Shown piece after piece: positions 8,804-16,494 of a DNA stretch of 64,000 nucleotides. The notes beneath the pieces are model-generated. The model had not been told where the DNA came from, ran no database searches, and worked only from the letters and a program-made list of their open reading frames with translations. How positions within the stretch are numbered: the first letter of the stretch is position 1; every line of letters starts with the position of its first letter. The position numbers and the translations under genes were made by a program. The stretch lies in NCBI RefSeq assembly GCF_003259845.1, contig NZ_QLMJ01000023.1, forward strand, positions 62,001 to 126,000, given 5' to 3'. Source of the stretch: Actinoplanes lutulentus. GTDB taxonomy: Bacteria > Actinomycetota > Actinomycetes > Mycobacteriales > Micromonosporaceae.

Positions 8804-8816
8804 CCCACAACCGCCT

Positions 8817-9060
8817 CGGTTCCCCCGCTCCCCGGTTCCCCGGTTCCCCGGTTCCCCGTTCCCTGGTTCCCCCGCTCCCCGGTTCCCCGTTCCCTGGTTC
8901 CCCCGCTCCCCGGTTCCCCGTTCCCTGGTTCCCCGGTTCCCCGGTTCCGCCGCTTCCCGCTTAATCTCCGGTTCCCCCGTTCCCCGGCCTTCCCGCTTCC
9001 CCTGTTCCCCCGCTTCCCGCTTCCCGCCTCATCCCCGGTTCCCCCGGCTTTCCGGTTCTG
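8817..9060. repeat. Tandem low-complexity repeat of GTTCCCCG-type units
   Basis: About 240 bases directly after the DoxX gene consist almost entirely of 7-9-base units such as GGTTCCCC, GTTCCCTG and GCTCCCCG. A higher-order block (GTTCCCTGGTTCCCCCGCTC) recurs at least three times near its start. Open frames through the block encode only low-complexity Gly/Arg/Asn or Pro/Ser/Arg protein and are not credible genes. Confidence 0.9.
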
Positions 9061-9263
9061 CACGAACCACCCGCACCCGCTCCTTCCCACTCCCCCGCCC
9101 GGCCGGAACCCTCCGGCCGGGCCGCTCCATATCCCGGACCGTTCCCAGGCCCTCACCCCTTCACGCGATCTTGGCGACTCCCGCCCAGCCGGGTTTCGCC
9201 ACGCTGGGGATCGGCAGAAGGTTCGGGCGGCGTGGTGGCTCTCGTTGCGAGGCGTCGTGCACA

Positions 9264-9496
9264 GATCTTGTGCGGTTCGGCCCTCTGCCCGACCACAAAC
9301 GCACGAGTTTCCGGGCCGGCCGTCCGTGGCGTGTCGACTTCGGGTGGCCTGCGAGCGCCCTGATCACGCCCTGTCACCACAACGTCGGGCGGCCCCGGGA
9401 CCGTGGAGACTTGTGGGGCACAGGGCACCTGCGAATATCCAAGGTCGGGCCGGCGACGACGGCATCCCTTGCCTGACGCTCGCCCTCCGTGACGAC
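9264..9496 (+). repeat. Dispersed intergenic repeat, copy A
   Basis: This segment matches 47078-47308 over its whole length in the same orientation. Shared blocks in the same order include GATCTTGTGCGGTT, CACGAGTT, GTGTCGA-TTCGGGTGG, CCACAA, GACTTGTGGGG/AACTTGTGGGGG, TCCAAG and CCCTCCGTGACG. Conservation is patchy, which fits an old non-coding or decayed element rather than a recent insertion. The minus-strand frame is open in both copies, but the protein resembles nothing known. Confidence 0.8.
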
Positions 9497-9566
9497 CGGT
9501 GAGACGAGAGCCCACATGGCAGCCGTTGCGTACCGAAGTCCGGTCGCAAGGCGGGCCGGGGCCGAT

Positions 9567-9840
9567 GCAGCGCGGGGCCGGGCCGCCCAGAACGATGCAA
9601 ACGCAGGGCAGGGCCGCCCGACCCTATGCAGCTCAGGGCCGAGCGGCCCGAAACCCGTGCAGCTCAGGGCCGAGCGGCCCGAAACCCGCGCAGCTCAGGG
9701 CCGAGCCGCCCGAAACCCGCGCAGCTCAGGGCCGAGCCGCCCGAAACCCGCGCGACTCACGGCCGAGCCGCCCGAAACCCGCGCGACTCACGGCCGAGCC
9801 GCCCGAAACCCGCGCGACTCACGGCCGGGCCGCCCGGTCC
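9567..9840. repeat. 31-bp tandem repeat array, about nine units
   Basis: Units begin at 9567, 9597, 9628, 9659, 9690, 9721, 9752, 9783 and 9814, so the spacing is 31 bases (30 for the first). The unit contains GGGCCGAGCCGCCCGAAACC. The first two units are degenerate, units 3-6 start GCAGCTCAG and units 7-9 start GCGACTCAC, which suggests growth by unequal exchange. A 31-base period shifts the reading frame at every unit, so the array is not protein-coding. There are no spacers, so it is not CRISPR. Confidence 0.92.
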
Positions 9841-9852
9841 GGGCACGGCCGC

Positions 9853-10443
9853 TTACTCCGGGCGGAGCACGGCGACCAGGAAGTCGGCGTCCGGAGTCGA
9901 CGGCCTCAGGTCCCAGGTGCTCAGCAGCAGGTCGGACCGCAGGCCCGCGCCGGACGAGTCCTTCAGGAAATCGTCGAACTCGTAGCCTCGGCCGGCACCG
10001 AAGCCCACGACGGCGCGCCCTCCGTCGGCGAGGTGCTCGCGGAAGCGGACGAGGATCTTCGCCCGGCTCGACGGACCGGCGAACGTCATCACGTTCCCGG
10101 CGCACACCACGACGTCGAAGGTCTCGCCCAGCGACAGCTCCGACAAGTCACCCACCTGCCAGCGAACGCCCGGATGGTTGCGCCGGGCCTCCTCGATCAG
10201 CTCCGGGTCAAGGTCGACGCCGGTGACGTCGTGCCCGCTCGCGGCGAGGCGGCCACCGACGCGGCCGGTGCCGCAACCGGCGTCGAGGATCCGAGCACCC
10301 CGGGGCACCATGGCGTCGATCATGCGGGCCTCGCCGCCCAGATCGTCACCCCGGGCGGCCATCTCCCGGAAGCGGTCGATGTACCACTGGGAGTGGCTCG
10401 GGTTTTCGGCGATCTGGCGAAGCCACAGGTTGTCGGTGCTCAT
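9853..10443 (-). CDS. Class I SAM-dependent methyltransferase
   Basis: The 196-residue protein contains motif I, ILDAGCGTGRVG (about residues 52-63), and motif II, VTGVDLDPELI. It also has the FDVVVCAGNVMTFA region and a late strand GGRAVVGFGAGRGYEF. These are the usual parts of a Rossmann-fold methyltransferase using S-adenosylmethionine. The substrate is unknown. AAGG lies about eight bases before ATG 10443. The 3' end is 13 bases from the 31-bp repeat array. Confidence 0.88.
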   Translation of the reverse strand: MSTDNLWLRQIAENPSHSQWYIDRFREMAARGDDLGGEARMIDAMVPRGARILDAGCGTGRVGGRLAASGHDVTGVDLDPELIEEARRNHPGVRWQVGDLSELSLGETFDVVVCAGNVMTFAGPSSRAKILVRFREHLADGGRAVVGFGAGRGYEFDDFLKDSSGAGLRSDLLLSTWDLRPSTPDADFLVAVLRPE

Positions 10444-10482
10444 CCGGCAACCTTACGAACCCCTGCCCGGACCCGCGCACGA

Positions 10483-11037
10483 TCACCCCGCGAAGGAGAC
10501 CTTCGCCGTCTCCGCGGTCCCAGCGGTACGCCCCGGCGCGCTCTGCCACTGCCAGTACAGATTCGTGTGGGCGATGACCTGCTCGGGGGCCGGCGCACCG
10601 TACGCCGAAAGGTCCTCGGTGGTGTGCGCGTCGGTGACCAGAGTGACGTCGTAACCCCGGACGAACCCGCCGTGCAGGGTCGACCTGATGCACGCGTCGG
10701 TCTGCGCCCCGGTGACCACGAGCCGGCCCACCTTGCGCTCTGCCAGCTGCTCCTCGAGATCGGTGGCCTCGAAGGAATCGCCGTAATTCTTGTGGATCAG
10801 CGGCTCGTCGTCGCGGCGTTTCAGCTCCGGAACGTATTGCCAGGCCTCGCTGTCCCGGGTGAGGCCGTCGTCGGAGTGCTGCACCCAGATCACCGGCACA
10901 TCCTCGGAGCGCGCCCGGTCGAGCAGCGCGTTGATGTTCGTGATGACCTCGTCACGGTTCGGCGAGCCGGCCACCACACCGTTCTGCACGTCGATGATCA
11001 GCAACGCGGTGTGAGGCCGATCGGTCAATGTCGTCAT
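10483..11037 (-). CDS. Isochorismatase-like cysteine hydrolase
   Basis: The start at ATG 11037 gives a 184-residue protein that opens with the family sequence TALLIIDVQNGVV. The catalytic triad is visible: Asp16 (IIDVQ), Lys83 (HKNYGDSF) and Cys116 (GAQTDACIRST). The cis-peptide region VVTGAQTDACI is typical. Such enzymes hydrolyse amide or vinyl-ether bonds (nicotinamidase, N-carbamoylsarcosine amidase, isochorismatase); the substrate cannot be fixed here. GGAG lies close upstream. The gene is divergent from a LacI regulator 76 bases away, which may regulate it. Confidence 0.88.
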   Translation of the reverse strand: MTTLTDRPHTALLIIDVQNGVVAGSPNRDEVITNINALLDRARSEDVPVIWVQHSDDGLTRDSEAWQYVPELKRRDDEPLIHKNYGDSFEATDLEEQLAERKVGRLVVTGAQTDACIRSTLHGGFVRGYDVTLVTDAHTTEDLSAYGAPAPEQVIAHTNLYWQWQSAPGRTAGTAETAKVSFAG

Positions 11038-11113
11038 GCTCCGCACAGTAGACCGGCCCCCTGACAAAAACTCGGCGGCGGAAATGTCGTACCCCGGGAG
11101 GAAGATGCGGAGC

Positions 11114-12082
11114 ATGACAGCGAATCCCGCCCTCGCCGATGTGGCCCGCCGCGCCGGGGTCTCCACCGCGACCGCCTCCCGGGTGCTCTCCGGGCGGGGC
11201 CCTTCCTCGGCGACCAGCCGCGATGCGGTCCGCCAGGCGGCCATCGACCTGGGTTACGTGCCGCACCCGGTCGCTCGCAGGCTGGCCCGGCAGTCCGGCA
11301 CCCGCATCGTGTTCGCGGTCCGTGACGAGCGGGCCGACATCCTGCGCGACCCGTTCGTCACCAGGGCGGCCTCCGCCATGGCCGCCGCGACCGAGCCGGA
11401 GGGCCTCGGCACGGCCCTGCTCCGGCTCCCGCTGCACGCCACCGCCGAGCTTGAGCGGCTGGCCGCCGACCGCAGTGTCGCCGCGCTGGTGCTGGCCGGC
11501 CACGACCGCGACCTCGTGCGCGGCCTGCCCGCCGGTCTGCGAGGCCGCACCGGCATGATCGGCGCGGGCGGCAGCGATGTCGACAGCGCCGCCGGTGTCG
11601 GGGCACTGATCCGGCAGCTCCATCGCACCGGGCGCCGCCGCATCGCTCTGGTCGCGGGTCCGCGCTGGCTGGCCGCCTCCCGGGCGCCGCTGGCGGCATA
11701 TGCACGGTTGATGCGCGAGGCCGGCCTTCCGGTGCGGGTGGTGCACGGCGACTTCACGACGGCCCGGGGCAGGGCCGCCGCCCGCGAGATCCGCCGGCGA
11801 TGGCCAGGCACCGACGCGATCGCCACCGTGAGCGATGCCATGGCGCTCGGTGTGTTGCAGGCCCTGGCTGCTGACGGTGTCCGCGTGCCGGACGACGTCG
11901 CCGTGACCGGCTTCGACGACAGCCCCATCGCCGACGTCGTGCACCCGGGCCTGACCTCGGCCACCCATCCGGTCGAGTTGATCGCGATCTCGGCCGTTCA
12001 GGCGGCGCTGGGCGTTCCGGCGGCGGGCCGCCTCTTCCCGAGCCGTCCGGTGCTGCGGAGGTCCTGCGGCAGCTCACCGTGA
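11114..12082 (+). CDS. LacI-family transcriptional regulator
   Basis: From ATG 11114 the 322-residue protein begins with the LacI headpiece ALADVARRAGVSTATASRVLSG, the recognition helix of which is clear, and the hinge GYVPHPVARRLA. The ligand-binding domain follows, with late motifs SDAMALGVLQALAADGVRVPDDVAVTGFDD. ATG 11105 is an alternative start, but its ribosome site (GGAGG) is only three bases away. LacI proteins usually repress sugar or nucleoside catabolism genes. No such gene is adjacent; the divergent cysteine hydrolase is the nearest candidate target. The stop codon lies inside a short 31-bp tandem repeat. Confidence 0.9.
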   Translation: MTANPALADVARRAGVSTATASRVLSGRGPSSATSRDAVRQAAIDLGYVPHPVARRLARQSGTRIVFAVRDERADILRDPFVTRAASAMAAATEPEGLGTALLRLPLHATAELERLAADRSVAALVLAGHDRDLVRGLPAGLRGRTGMIGAGGSDVDSAAGVGALIRQLHRTGRRRIALVAGPRWLAASRAPLAAYARLMREAGLPVRVVHGDFTTARGRAAAREIRRRWPGTDAIATVSDAMALGVLQALAADGVRVPDDVAVTGFDDSPIADVVHPGLTSATHPVELIAISAVQAALGVPAAGRLFPSRPVLRRSCGSSP

Positions 12083-12134
12083 CCACAGCAGCTCCTGCGG
12101 CAGCTCATCGTGACCACAGCAGCTCCTGCGGCAA
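12062..12134. repeat. Short 31-bp tandem repeat across the LacI stop codon
   Basis: TCCTGCGGCAGCTCA recurs at 12062 and 12093, and TCCTGCGGCA again at 12124, with the intervening CGTGACCACAGCAGC conserved, giving about 2.3 units of 31 bases. The LacI TGA stop (12080-12082) lies in the first unit. Confidence 0.85.
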
Positions 12135-12225
12135 CGCGGCCGCGGCGGCCCGTCCTGGTTGGGTGCCCGTCCGTGAGGCTGTGCAGTGCTCACACCACAG
12201 GCAGGCGACGGCCCTGGGCGGGACC

Positions 12226-12825
12226 TCACCTGCGGGAGTTGATGCCTAGATAGGTGAGCGGGCCCGGGTCGGGGACCGGGAGTTCGGTGAAGCCGAGCCT
12301 GTCGTAAAAGGCTCTGGCCTCCACGTTCTCGGTCAGCATGCCCACGTGGACGCCCGGCGCCGGTACCACGGACAGGAACCGCTCGATGAGGCGGCGGCCG
12401 TGGCCCTGGCGCTGATACTGCGGCAACAGGTCGATGTGCAGGTGCGCCGGAAAGCCCTCCAGGCCCGCGACGATCATGCGCTCGGGATAGTGGTGCAGGG
12501 CGTGCATGTCCTGGTCGGCGGTGCGCGGCGGAGGCGGCGGGACCGGGTAACGATCGGCCAGAAGCGGGATCCACTCGTCCCGGTAACGGCGGGCGAATGC
12601 GGTCGTGTCGGCGGTACCGACGACGTAACCGACCGCCTCGCCCTCGTCCTCCAGCACGAACGCCAGCTCCGGCGCCAGGTGGACGTAAGGGGCGGCGAAC
12701 AGGTCGCCCATCAGGGCATCGGTCGAGTAGTGACCACGGGCATCCCCACCGGCGGCCGCGGTGCGGACACAGATGTCGTAGAGCGCGGGCAGGTCAGCGG
12801 GCTGAAAAGCGCGGATCTCAGGCAC
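12226..12825 (-). CDS. GNAT-family N-acetyltransferase
   Basis: The 199-residue protein starts IRAFQPADLPALYDIC, as GNAT proteins do. The acetyl-CoA pyrophosphate-binding loop is QYQRQGHGRRLIERFL (about residues 138-153), and the C-terminal strand and helix are NVEARAFYDRLGFTEL. A His/Pro-rich insertion (VPPPPPRTADQDMHALHHYP) precedes the core. The acceptor substrate is unknown; the length and insertion resemble O-GlcNAcase-associated GNATs of actinobacteria, but this is only a suggestion. Single-gene unit. Confidence 0.88.
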   Translation of the reverse strand: MPEIRAFQPADLPALYDICVRTAAAGGDARGHYSTDALMGDLFAAPYVHLAPELAFVLEDEGEAVGYVVGTADTTAFARRYRDEWIPLLADRYPVPPPPPRTADQDMHALHHYPERMIVAGLEGFPAHLHIDLLPQYQRQGHGRRLIERFLSVVPAPGVHVGMLTENVEARAFYDRLGFTELPVPDPGPLTYLGINSRR

Positions 12826-12901
12826 GGCCGGACCCTAGAACGTGGAAGCGGTTCCACCGCAAGGATCACCCGAAAAGCGCCTGGCCGGCGTCGCGCTCGC
12901 T

Positions 12902-12930
12902 CTTGTACGATCGTACAAGTACGAACGTAC
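12902..12930. promoter_or_regulatory. Tandem palindromic operator for the SMR/TetR operon
   Basis: A perfect 18-bp palindrome, CTTGTACGATCGTACAAG (12902-12919), is followed at once by a second, related dyad, GTACgaacGTAC (12919-12930). Together they place four GTAC half-sites at spacings of 8, 6 and 8 bases. The site lies 16-44 bases before the SMR start and is the obvious binding site for the co-transcribed TetR repressor. Confidence 0.85.
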
Positions 12931-12945
12931 AAGAAGGGTCCACCC

Positions 12946-13272
12946 GTGCCTTACGTCTACTTGTTCACCGCCATCGCGGCGGAGCTCATCGGCACCAGCC
13001 TCATGAAGGCGACCGAGGGCTTCACCCGCTTGTGGCCCACCGCCGCGTGCCTGATCGCCTACGGAGCGTCATTCGTGCTGCTCTCGCAGGCTGTGAAAGG
13101 CATTCCGGTGGGCATGGCCTATGCGATCTGGTCCGGGGTCGGGACGGCGGCGATCGTGGCGATCGGCGCGGTGTATCTCGGCGAACCGGTCACAGCGGCT
13201 AAAGTGGCCGGAATTTCGCTGATCATCGCCGGAGTCGTGATGCTGAATCTGAACAGCGGGACGGCGCATTGA
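12946..13272 (+). CDS. Small multidrug resistance (SMR/EmrE-type) efflux protein
   Basis: GTG 12946 lies behind AGAAGGG and gives 108 residues, the normal SMR length. There are four membrane helices and the family markers are present: membrane glutamate in AIAAELIGTSLMKATEGF (Glu13 region), PTAACLIAYGASFVLLSQAVK, IPVGMAYAIWSGVGTAAIVAIG and GEPVTAAKVAGISLIIAGVV. It should work as a dual-topology dimer, expelling cationic drugs in exchange for protons. The TTG start of the TetR gene overlaps its stop by four bases, so the two are one operon under the operator at 12902-12930. Confidence 0.93.
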   Translation: MPYVYLFTAIAAELIGTSLMKATEGFTRLWPTAACLIAYGASFVLLSQAVKGIPVGMAYAIWSGVGTAAIVAIGAVYLGEPVTAAKVAGISLIIAGVVMLNLNSGTAH

Positions 13273-13814
13273 CCGGGCGCCGCACCCGCGATCCGGAAGC
13301 CCGGCGCGCCGCGCTCGCCGCCGCCACAATGGAGGTGATCGCGGAGGCCGGCGTCGGGCGGACCACGCACCGCGCGGTCGCCGCCAAAGCCGACCTGCCG
13401 CTGGGCGCGACCACCTACTATTTCCCGACTTTGGATGATTTGATCGCGGCCGGACTCCGGCACGCCGTCGAGACGCTGCAGACCGATCTGCATCAGTGGG
13501 AAGACCGGCTCCGGGACGCGCCCGACATGGCCGTGGCGCTCACCGAGCTGGTCCGCGACTACCTCACCGACCGCCGTCAGGTGCGCCTGGAGTACGAACT
13601 CTGCGTCGCCGCAGCTCGGGACGCCGCGCTGCGGCCGCTCGCCGACGTCTGGATGCGCGGGCTGCCGGAGATCCTCCAGCCGTACGTCGGCGCGGACGCC
13701 GGCCGCGACATCTGCGCACTGATCGACGGCATCATCCTGCTGGCCCTGACCACCGAGACCGATGTCGACGAGCCCGGCCTGACGTCGGCGATCCGGCGGC
13801 TAGCCCGCGACTAG
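13269..13814 (+). CDS. TetR-family repressor of the SMR pump
   Basis: The 181-residue protein starts at TTG 13269, overlapping the SMR stop by four bases (translational coupling). The N-terminal helix-turn-helix region is RRAALAAATMEVIAEAGVGRTTHRAVAAKADLPLGATTYYFPTLDDLI in outline, with the recognition element GRTTHRAVAAKADL and the 'YYF' turn typical of TetR. The C-terminal ligand domain is helical. It most likely represses its own operon through the GTAC palindromes upstream and is released by an SMR substrate. The 3' end overlaps the convergent TetR gene by 15 bases. Confidence 0.92.
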   Translation: MTGRRTRDPEARRAALAAATMEVIAEAGVGRTTHRAVAAKADLPLGATTYYFPTLDDLIAAGLRHAVETLQTDLHQWEDRLRDAPDMAVALTELVRDYLTDRRQVRLEYELCVAAARDAALRPLADVWMRGLPEILQPYVGADAGRDICALIDGIILLALTTETDVDEPGLTSAIRRLARD

Positions 13815-14390
13815 GGCACGGACACCGTTCACGTATTGCGTCCGGTCCACGTTGCCGATCAGGATGCGCTGCAGGATGTAACCCTGGATCAGCCCGAACA
13901 GCGCGCCGCCCACACCGACCGGATCGGCGTCGGCGGAGAGCCGCCCGGCGGCCTGGGCGCGCTCCGCGATGTGCACGGCCCGTGACCGCACTCGCCCATA
14001 GATCTCGGCGACGATTGCGGCCACTTCCGGGTCGTGCACGGCCTCACCCCAGACCTGCACGGCGATCCGCACCGGCCCGCCACCGTCGATCGACCGGTCG
14101 ACCAGCTCCAGAACCCGGTCGATGATCTCCGGCACCGGCGGCATCGGATCCGCTTCGAGGACCGCGTCGAGCACCGAGGTCACCTCGCCGATCTTCTCGC
14201 CGGCGATCGCGGTGATCAGCTCGTTCTTGCTCTTGAAGTACCGGTAGAAGGCGCCGACCGACAGGTCCGCCTCCTTGATCACGTCCTGCATCGAGGACTG
14301 ATGGAACCCCTTGCGGACGAAGCACCGCACTGCGGCATCGATGATCTGCTGACGGCGGGCGGCGAGATGAGCTTCGGAAACGCGGGGCAC
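13800..14390 (-). CDS. TetR-family transcriptional regulator
   Basis: The 196-residue protein has the TetR DNA-binding domain at residues 12-60: RQQIIDAAVRCFVRKGF, SSMQDVIKEADLSVGAFYRYFKSKNEL. A helical ligand domain follows, with a C-terminal TetR_C-like segment. It is divergent from the cupin gene, with only 30 bases between the start codons, so it probably controls both. The intergenic stretch contains TAAGTTTAGGAT, relatively AT-rich for this DNA. The ligand is unknown. Confidence 0.9.
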   Translation of the reverse strand: MPRVSEAHLAARRQQIIDAAVRCFVRKGFHQSSMQDVIKEADLSVGAFYRYFKSKNELITAIAGEKIGEVTSVLDAVLEADPMPPVPEIIDRVLELVDRSIDGGGPVRIAVQVWGEAVHDPEVAAIVAEIYGRVRSRAVHIAERAQAAGRLSADADPVGVGGALFGLIQGYILQRILIGNVDRTQYVNGVRALVAG

Positions 14391-14420
14391 ACGCCCATCG
14401 TAAGTTTAGGATCAGCCCCC

Positions 14421-14873
14421 ATGACGAACAGGCCGCCGCTGGCGGAGCAGCTGGACATGGAGCCGCACCCCGAGGGTGGCTGGTTCCGCGAGACGTGGAA
14501 GTCGCCGATCACGTTCGAACCGGACGGCTACGACGGTCCGCGCGCGTCGGCGACCGCGATCTACTTCGCGCTGCATCCGGGCGAGGAGTCGGCCTGGCAC
14601 GTGGTGCGTTCGGACGAGCTGTGGTTCTGGCACTCCGGCGGCCCGATCGAGCTGCGACTGGGCAATCCCGGTCAGGAGACGTCGATCCTGCTGGGTGCGG
14701 ACATCGCCGCCGGTCAACGTCCGCAGGTCCTGGTCCCGGCCGGCGTCTGGCAGACCGCACGCCCGGCCGGCGACGAACCGGCGCTGGTGAGCTGCGTGGT
14801 CGCGCCCGGTTTCGAATATGCCGACTGGCGGCTGCTCACCGAACCTGACGCAGCTGACCCGGCTGATAGGTGA
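14421..14873 (+). CDS. Cupin-domain protein (DUF985/cupin_5 family)
   Basis: The 150-residue product of ATG 14421 begins LAEQLDMEPHPEGGWFRETW, the signature of the DUF985 cupin family. The metal-site region is EESAWHVVRSDELWFWHSGGPIELRL and is followed by LVPAGVWQTARP and CVVAPGFEYADWRLLT. Family members are single-domain cupins, probably metal-dependent sugar-phosphate binding proteins or isomerases; the reaction here is unknown. It is divergent from a TetR gene and its 3' end overlaps the next minus-strand gene by 38 bases. Confidence 0.88.
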   Translation: MTNRPPLAEQLDMEPHPEGGWFRETWKSPITFEPDGYDGPRASATAIYFALHPGEESAWHVVRSDELWFWHSGGPIELRLGNPGQETSILLGADIAAGQRPQVLVPAGVWQTARPAGDEPALVSCVVAPGFEYADWRLLTEPDAADPADR

Positions 14874-15423
14874 CCATGCCGGAGTCGTCCAGCTCGTAGG
14901 TCCCGGCCGGCCCATCGCCGGTCACCCGCAACCTGTTCGCGCTGACCAGGTGGCATGTGATCGGTCCCGTGGAGATCGCCAAGGACGGCACCGCCACCCG
15001 GATCGCGGTCACCCGCACCGGCCCCGACTCGATGGTCAGCCCGAGGTGCCGCACCGCCCAGAACAGGAAGATCGGCGACCCGGCGAGCAAGATCAATGCG
15101 GACGGATCCAGCTCGGCGGGCGGCGGCCCGGCTTCGCCGAGGCCTTCCCTGGTGGTCACCCATCCGTCGCCGGTGCGGCGCATTTCGAGGGTACGCGTCC
15201 AGCCGGCGCCCTTGCAGCTCGCGGCAAATTCGGTCACGGCCGAGTCGTCGTCGAGGCCGGCCCGCCAGTCGAGGGTGTACGGGTCAGCGCCGGTGACCAC
15301 GGCGGTGCCGCCCGCACCCGCCGTCCCGGGGAACACCAGTTCGGTGCCGACCGCGCTCGTACGCTGCCAGGCCACCGGGCCGGTCAACGCGATCCCCGGC
15401 GCACGGGTACCGATTGTGGTCAA
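14836..15423 (-). CDS. Hypothetical protein
   Basis: TTG 15423 is preferred to ATG 15447 because AAAGGAGG lies four bases before it. The 195-residue protein has no signal peptide. It contains a mid-protein hydrophobic stretch (PSALILLAGSPIFLFWAV) and a C-terminal Ig/PH-like pattern of strands (GPVRVTAIRVAVPSLAI, CHLVSANRLRVTGDGPAGTYEL). I do not recognise a family. Third-position G/C bias and the ribosome site support a real gene. It overlaps the cupin gene tail to tail by 38 bases. Confidence 0.65.
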   Translation of the reverse strand: MTTIGTRAPGIALTGPVAWQRTSAVGTELVFPGTAGAGGTAVVTGADPYTLDWRAGLDDDSAVTEFAASCKGAGWTRTLEMRRTGDGWVTTREGLGEAGPPPAELDPSALILLAGSPIFLFWAVRHLGLTIESGPVRVTAIRVAVPSLAISTGPITCHLVSANRLRVTGDGPAGTYELDDSGMVTYQPGQLRQVR

Positions 15424-15522
15424 GACGCCTCCTTTGCCGCGTCTCATCCTGGCATCCCGTAAACGCCGTTACCACCCATTCGTCCGTACGCGGTGATCAC
15501 ATCCTTGTGCGTATCGCCCATC

Positions 15523-16491
15523 ATGGGGCTGGTGACCGATCTTGAGCAGGCAGTGGCGAAGCTCGCGGCCCGGCGGCACGGCGTCGTGGTCGCGACGATC
15601 ACCGGCGACCGGGTCGAGGTACGCGGGACGGCCGGCCTGGACGCGTCCACCCGGTTCGAGATCGGCTCGGTCACCAAGGTCTTCACCGCTCTGACCCTGG
15701 CGCGCCTTGTCGTCGCGGGCGCCGTCACGCTGGACGAGCCGCTGCGTGATTTCGGCTTCCCGGTGCCGACCCGGGGCGGCGCGCCGATCACGCTGCGGCA
15801 CCTGGCGACGCATACGTCGGGACTCCCGCGGCTGCCCACCGGGATGCTGCTGGGTGCGCTGCTGCGTCCGTCGCAGCCTGACCCGTACGCAGGGTGTTCG
15901 TCCTTGATGTTGTCGAAGTCGCTGGAACGCACGCGCTTGAGCGCGGAGCCGGGGCGCAAGTTCCGGTATTCGAATTTCGGGGCCGGGCTTCTCGGCCTAG
16001 CGCTGTCCCGCCGGACCGGCCTGAATTACGAGGCGCTGGTGGCGCGAGAGATCAGCGGCGTACTGAGGTTGACGGCCACGTCGGTGGCCGGTGCTGTCAC
16101 GCAGGGCTATCGGAAGGTCGGCCGGCCCGTTCCGCCGTGGAATCTCGCAGATCTGACCGGGGCCGGCGGTCTTCGTTCCACGGTCGCCGACCTGGCCGTT
16201 GTGGTGCGGGCGCAGTGGGACCCGGAGAGCGAGCTGGCGCCGGCGGCCGAGGCGGCGCTGGGCGTGGAGCACCGCGTCAACCCGTTCCTGACCGCGAGGC
16301 TGGGCTGGTTCTCACGGCGGGTGAAGGGCAGTTCCGAGCAGTTCTTCCACAACGGCGGGACCGGCGGTTTTGTTTCGTTTGTGGGGTTTGACCGCGAGAG
16401 GAGAGTGGGGGTGGTCGCGCTGAGCGACACACGACGGCCGGTGGACGGGGCCGCGTTCGAACTGCTGACCGCCCTCCCATCGGGTCGTTGA
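15523..16491 (+). CDS. Serine hydrolase of the beta-lactamase/penicillin-binding class C family
   Basis: The 322-residue protein has the three active-site motifs of class C-type serine hydrolases. These are SVTK (Ser49, Lys52), YSN (Tyr149) and HNGGTGG near residue 276, in place of KTG. LRHLATHTSGLP is also typical. There is no obvious signal peptide, so it may act in the cytoplasm as an esterase or peptidase rather than as a beta-lactamase. GTG 15532 is an alternative start. It ends three bases from the convergent immunity-like gene of RHS module 1. Confidence 0.88.
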   Translation: MGLVTDLEQAVAKLAARRHGVVVATITGDRVEVRGTAGLDASTRFEIGSVTKVFTALTLARLVVAGAVTLDEPLRDFGFPVPTRGGAPITLRHLATHTSGLPRLPTGMLLGALLRPSQPDPYAGCSSLMLSKSLERTRLSAEPGRKFRYSNFGAGLLGLALSRRTGLNYEALVAREISGVLRLTATSVAGAVTQGYRKVGRPVPPWNLADLTGAGGLRSTVADLAVVVRAQWDPESELAPAAEAALGVEHRVNPFLTARLGWFSRRVKGSSEQFFHNGGTGGFVSFVGFDRERRVGVVALSDTRRPVDGAAFELLTALPSGR

Positions 16492-16494
16492 GGA

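Larger units (their letters stand above)
8804..9852. other. Gene-free intergenic block of three repeat types
   Basis: No convincing gene lies between the DoxX and methyltransferase genes. The block holds the GTTCCCCG array, one copy of a dispersed ~230-bp repeat (9264-9496) and a 31-bp tandem array (9567-9840). Open frames in it are compositional artefacts with no recognisable protein sequence. No insertion-sequence transposase or tRNA was seen. Confidence 0.7.

Noticed and set aside
8725..9156. Gly/Arg/Asn-rich protein encoded across the GTTCCCCG array
   Set aside because: The frame exists only because of the simple repeat; no ribosome site or non-repetitive domain.
9153..9515. Minus-strand open frame over dispersed repeat A as a protein gene
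   Set aside because: Low-complexity Arg/Pro-rich protein, no ribosome site, and the matching frame in copy B has patchy conservation with no preference for silent changes that I can see.
9567..9840. CRISPR array suspected from regular 31-bp repeats
   Set aside because: The repeats are head-to-tail with no unique spacers and no cas genes are nearby.
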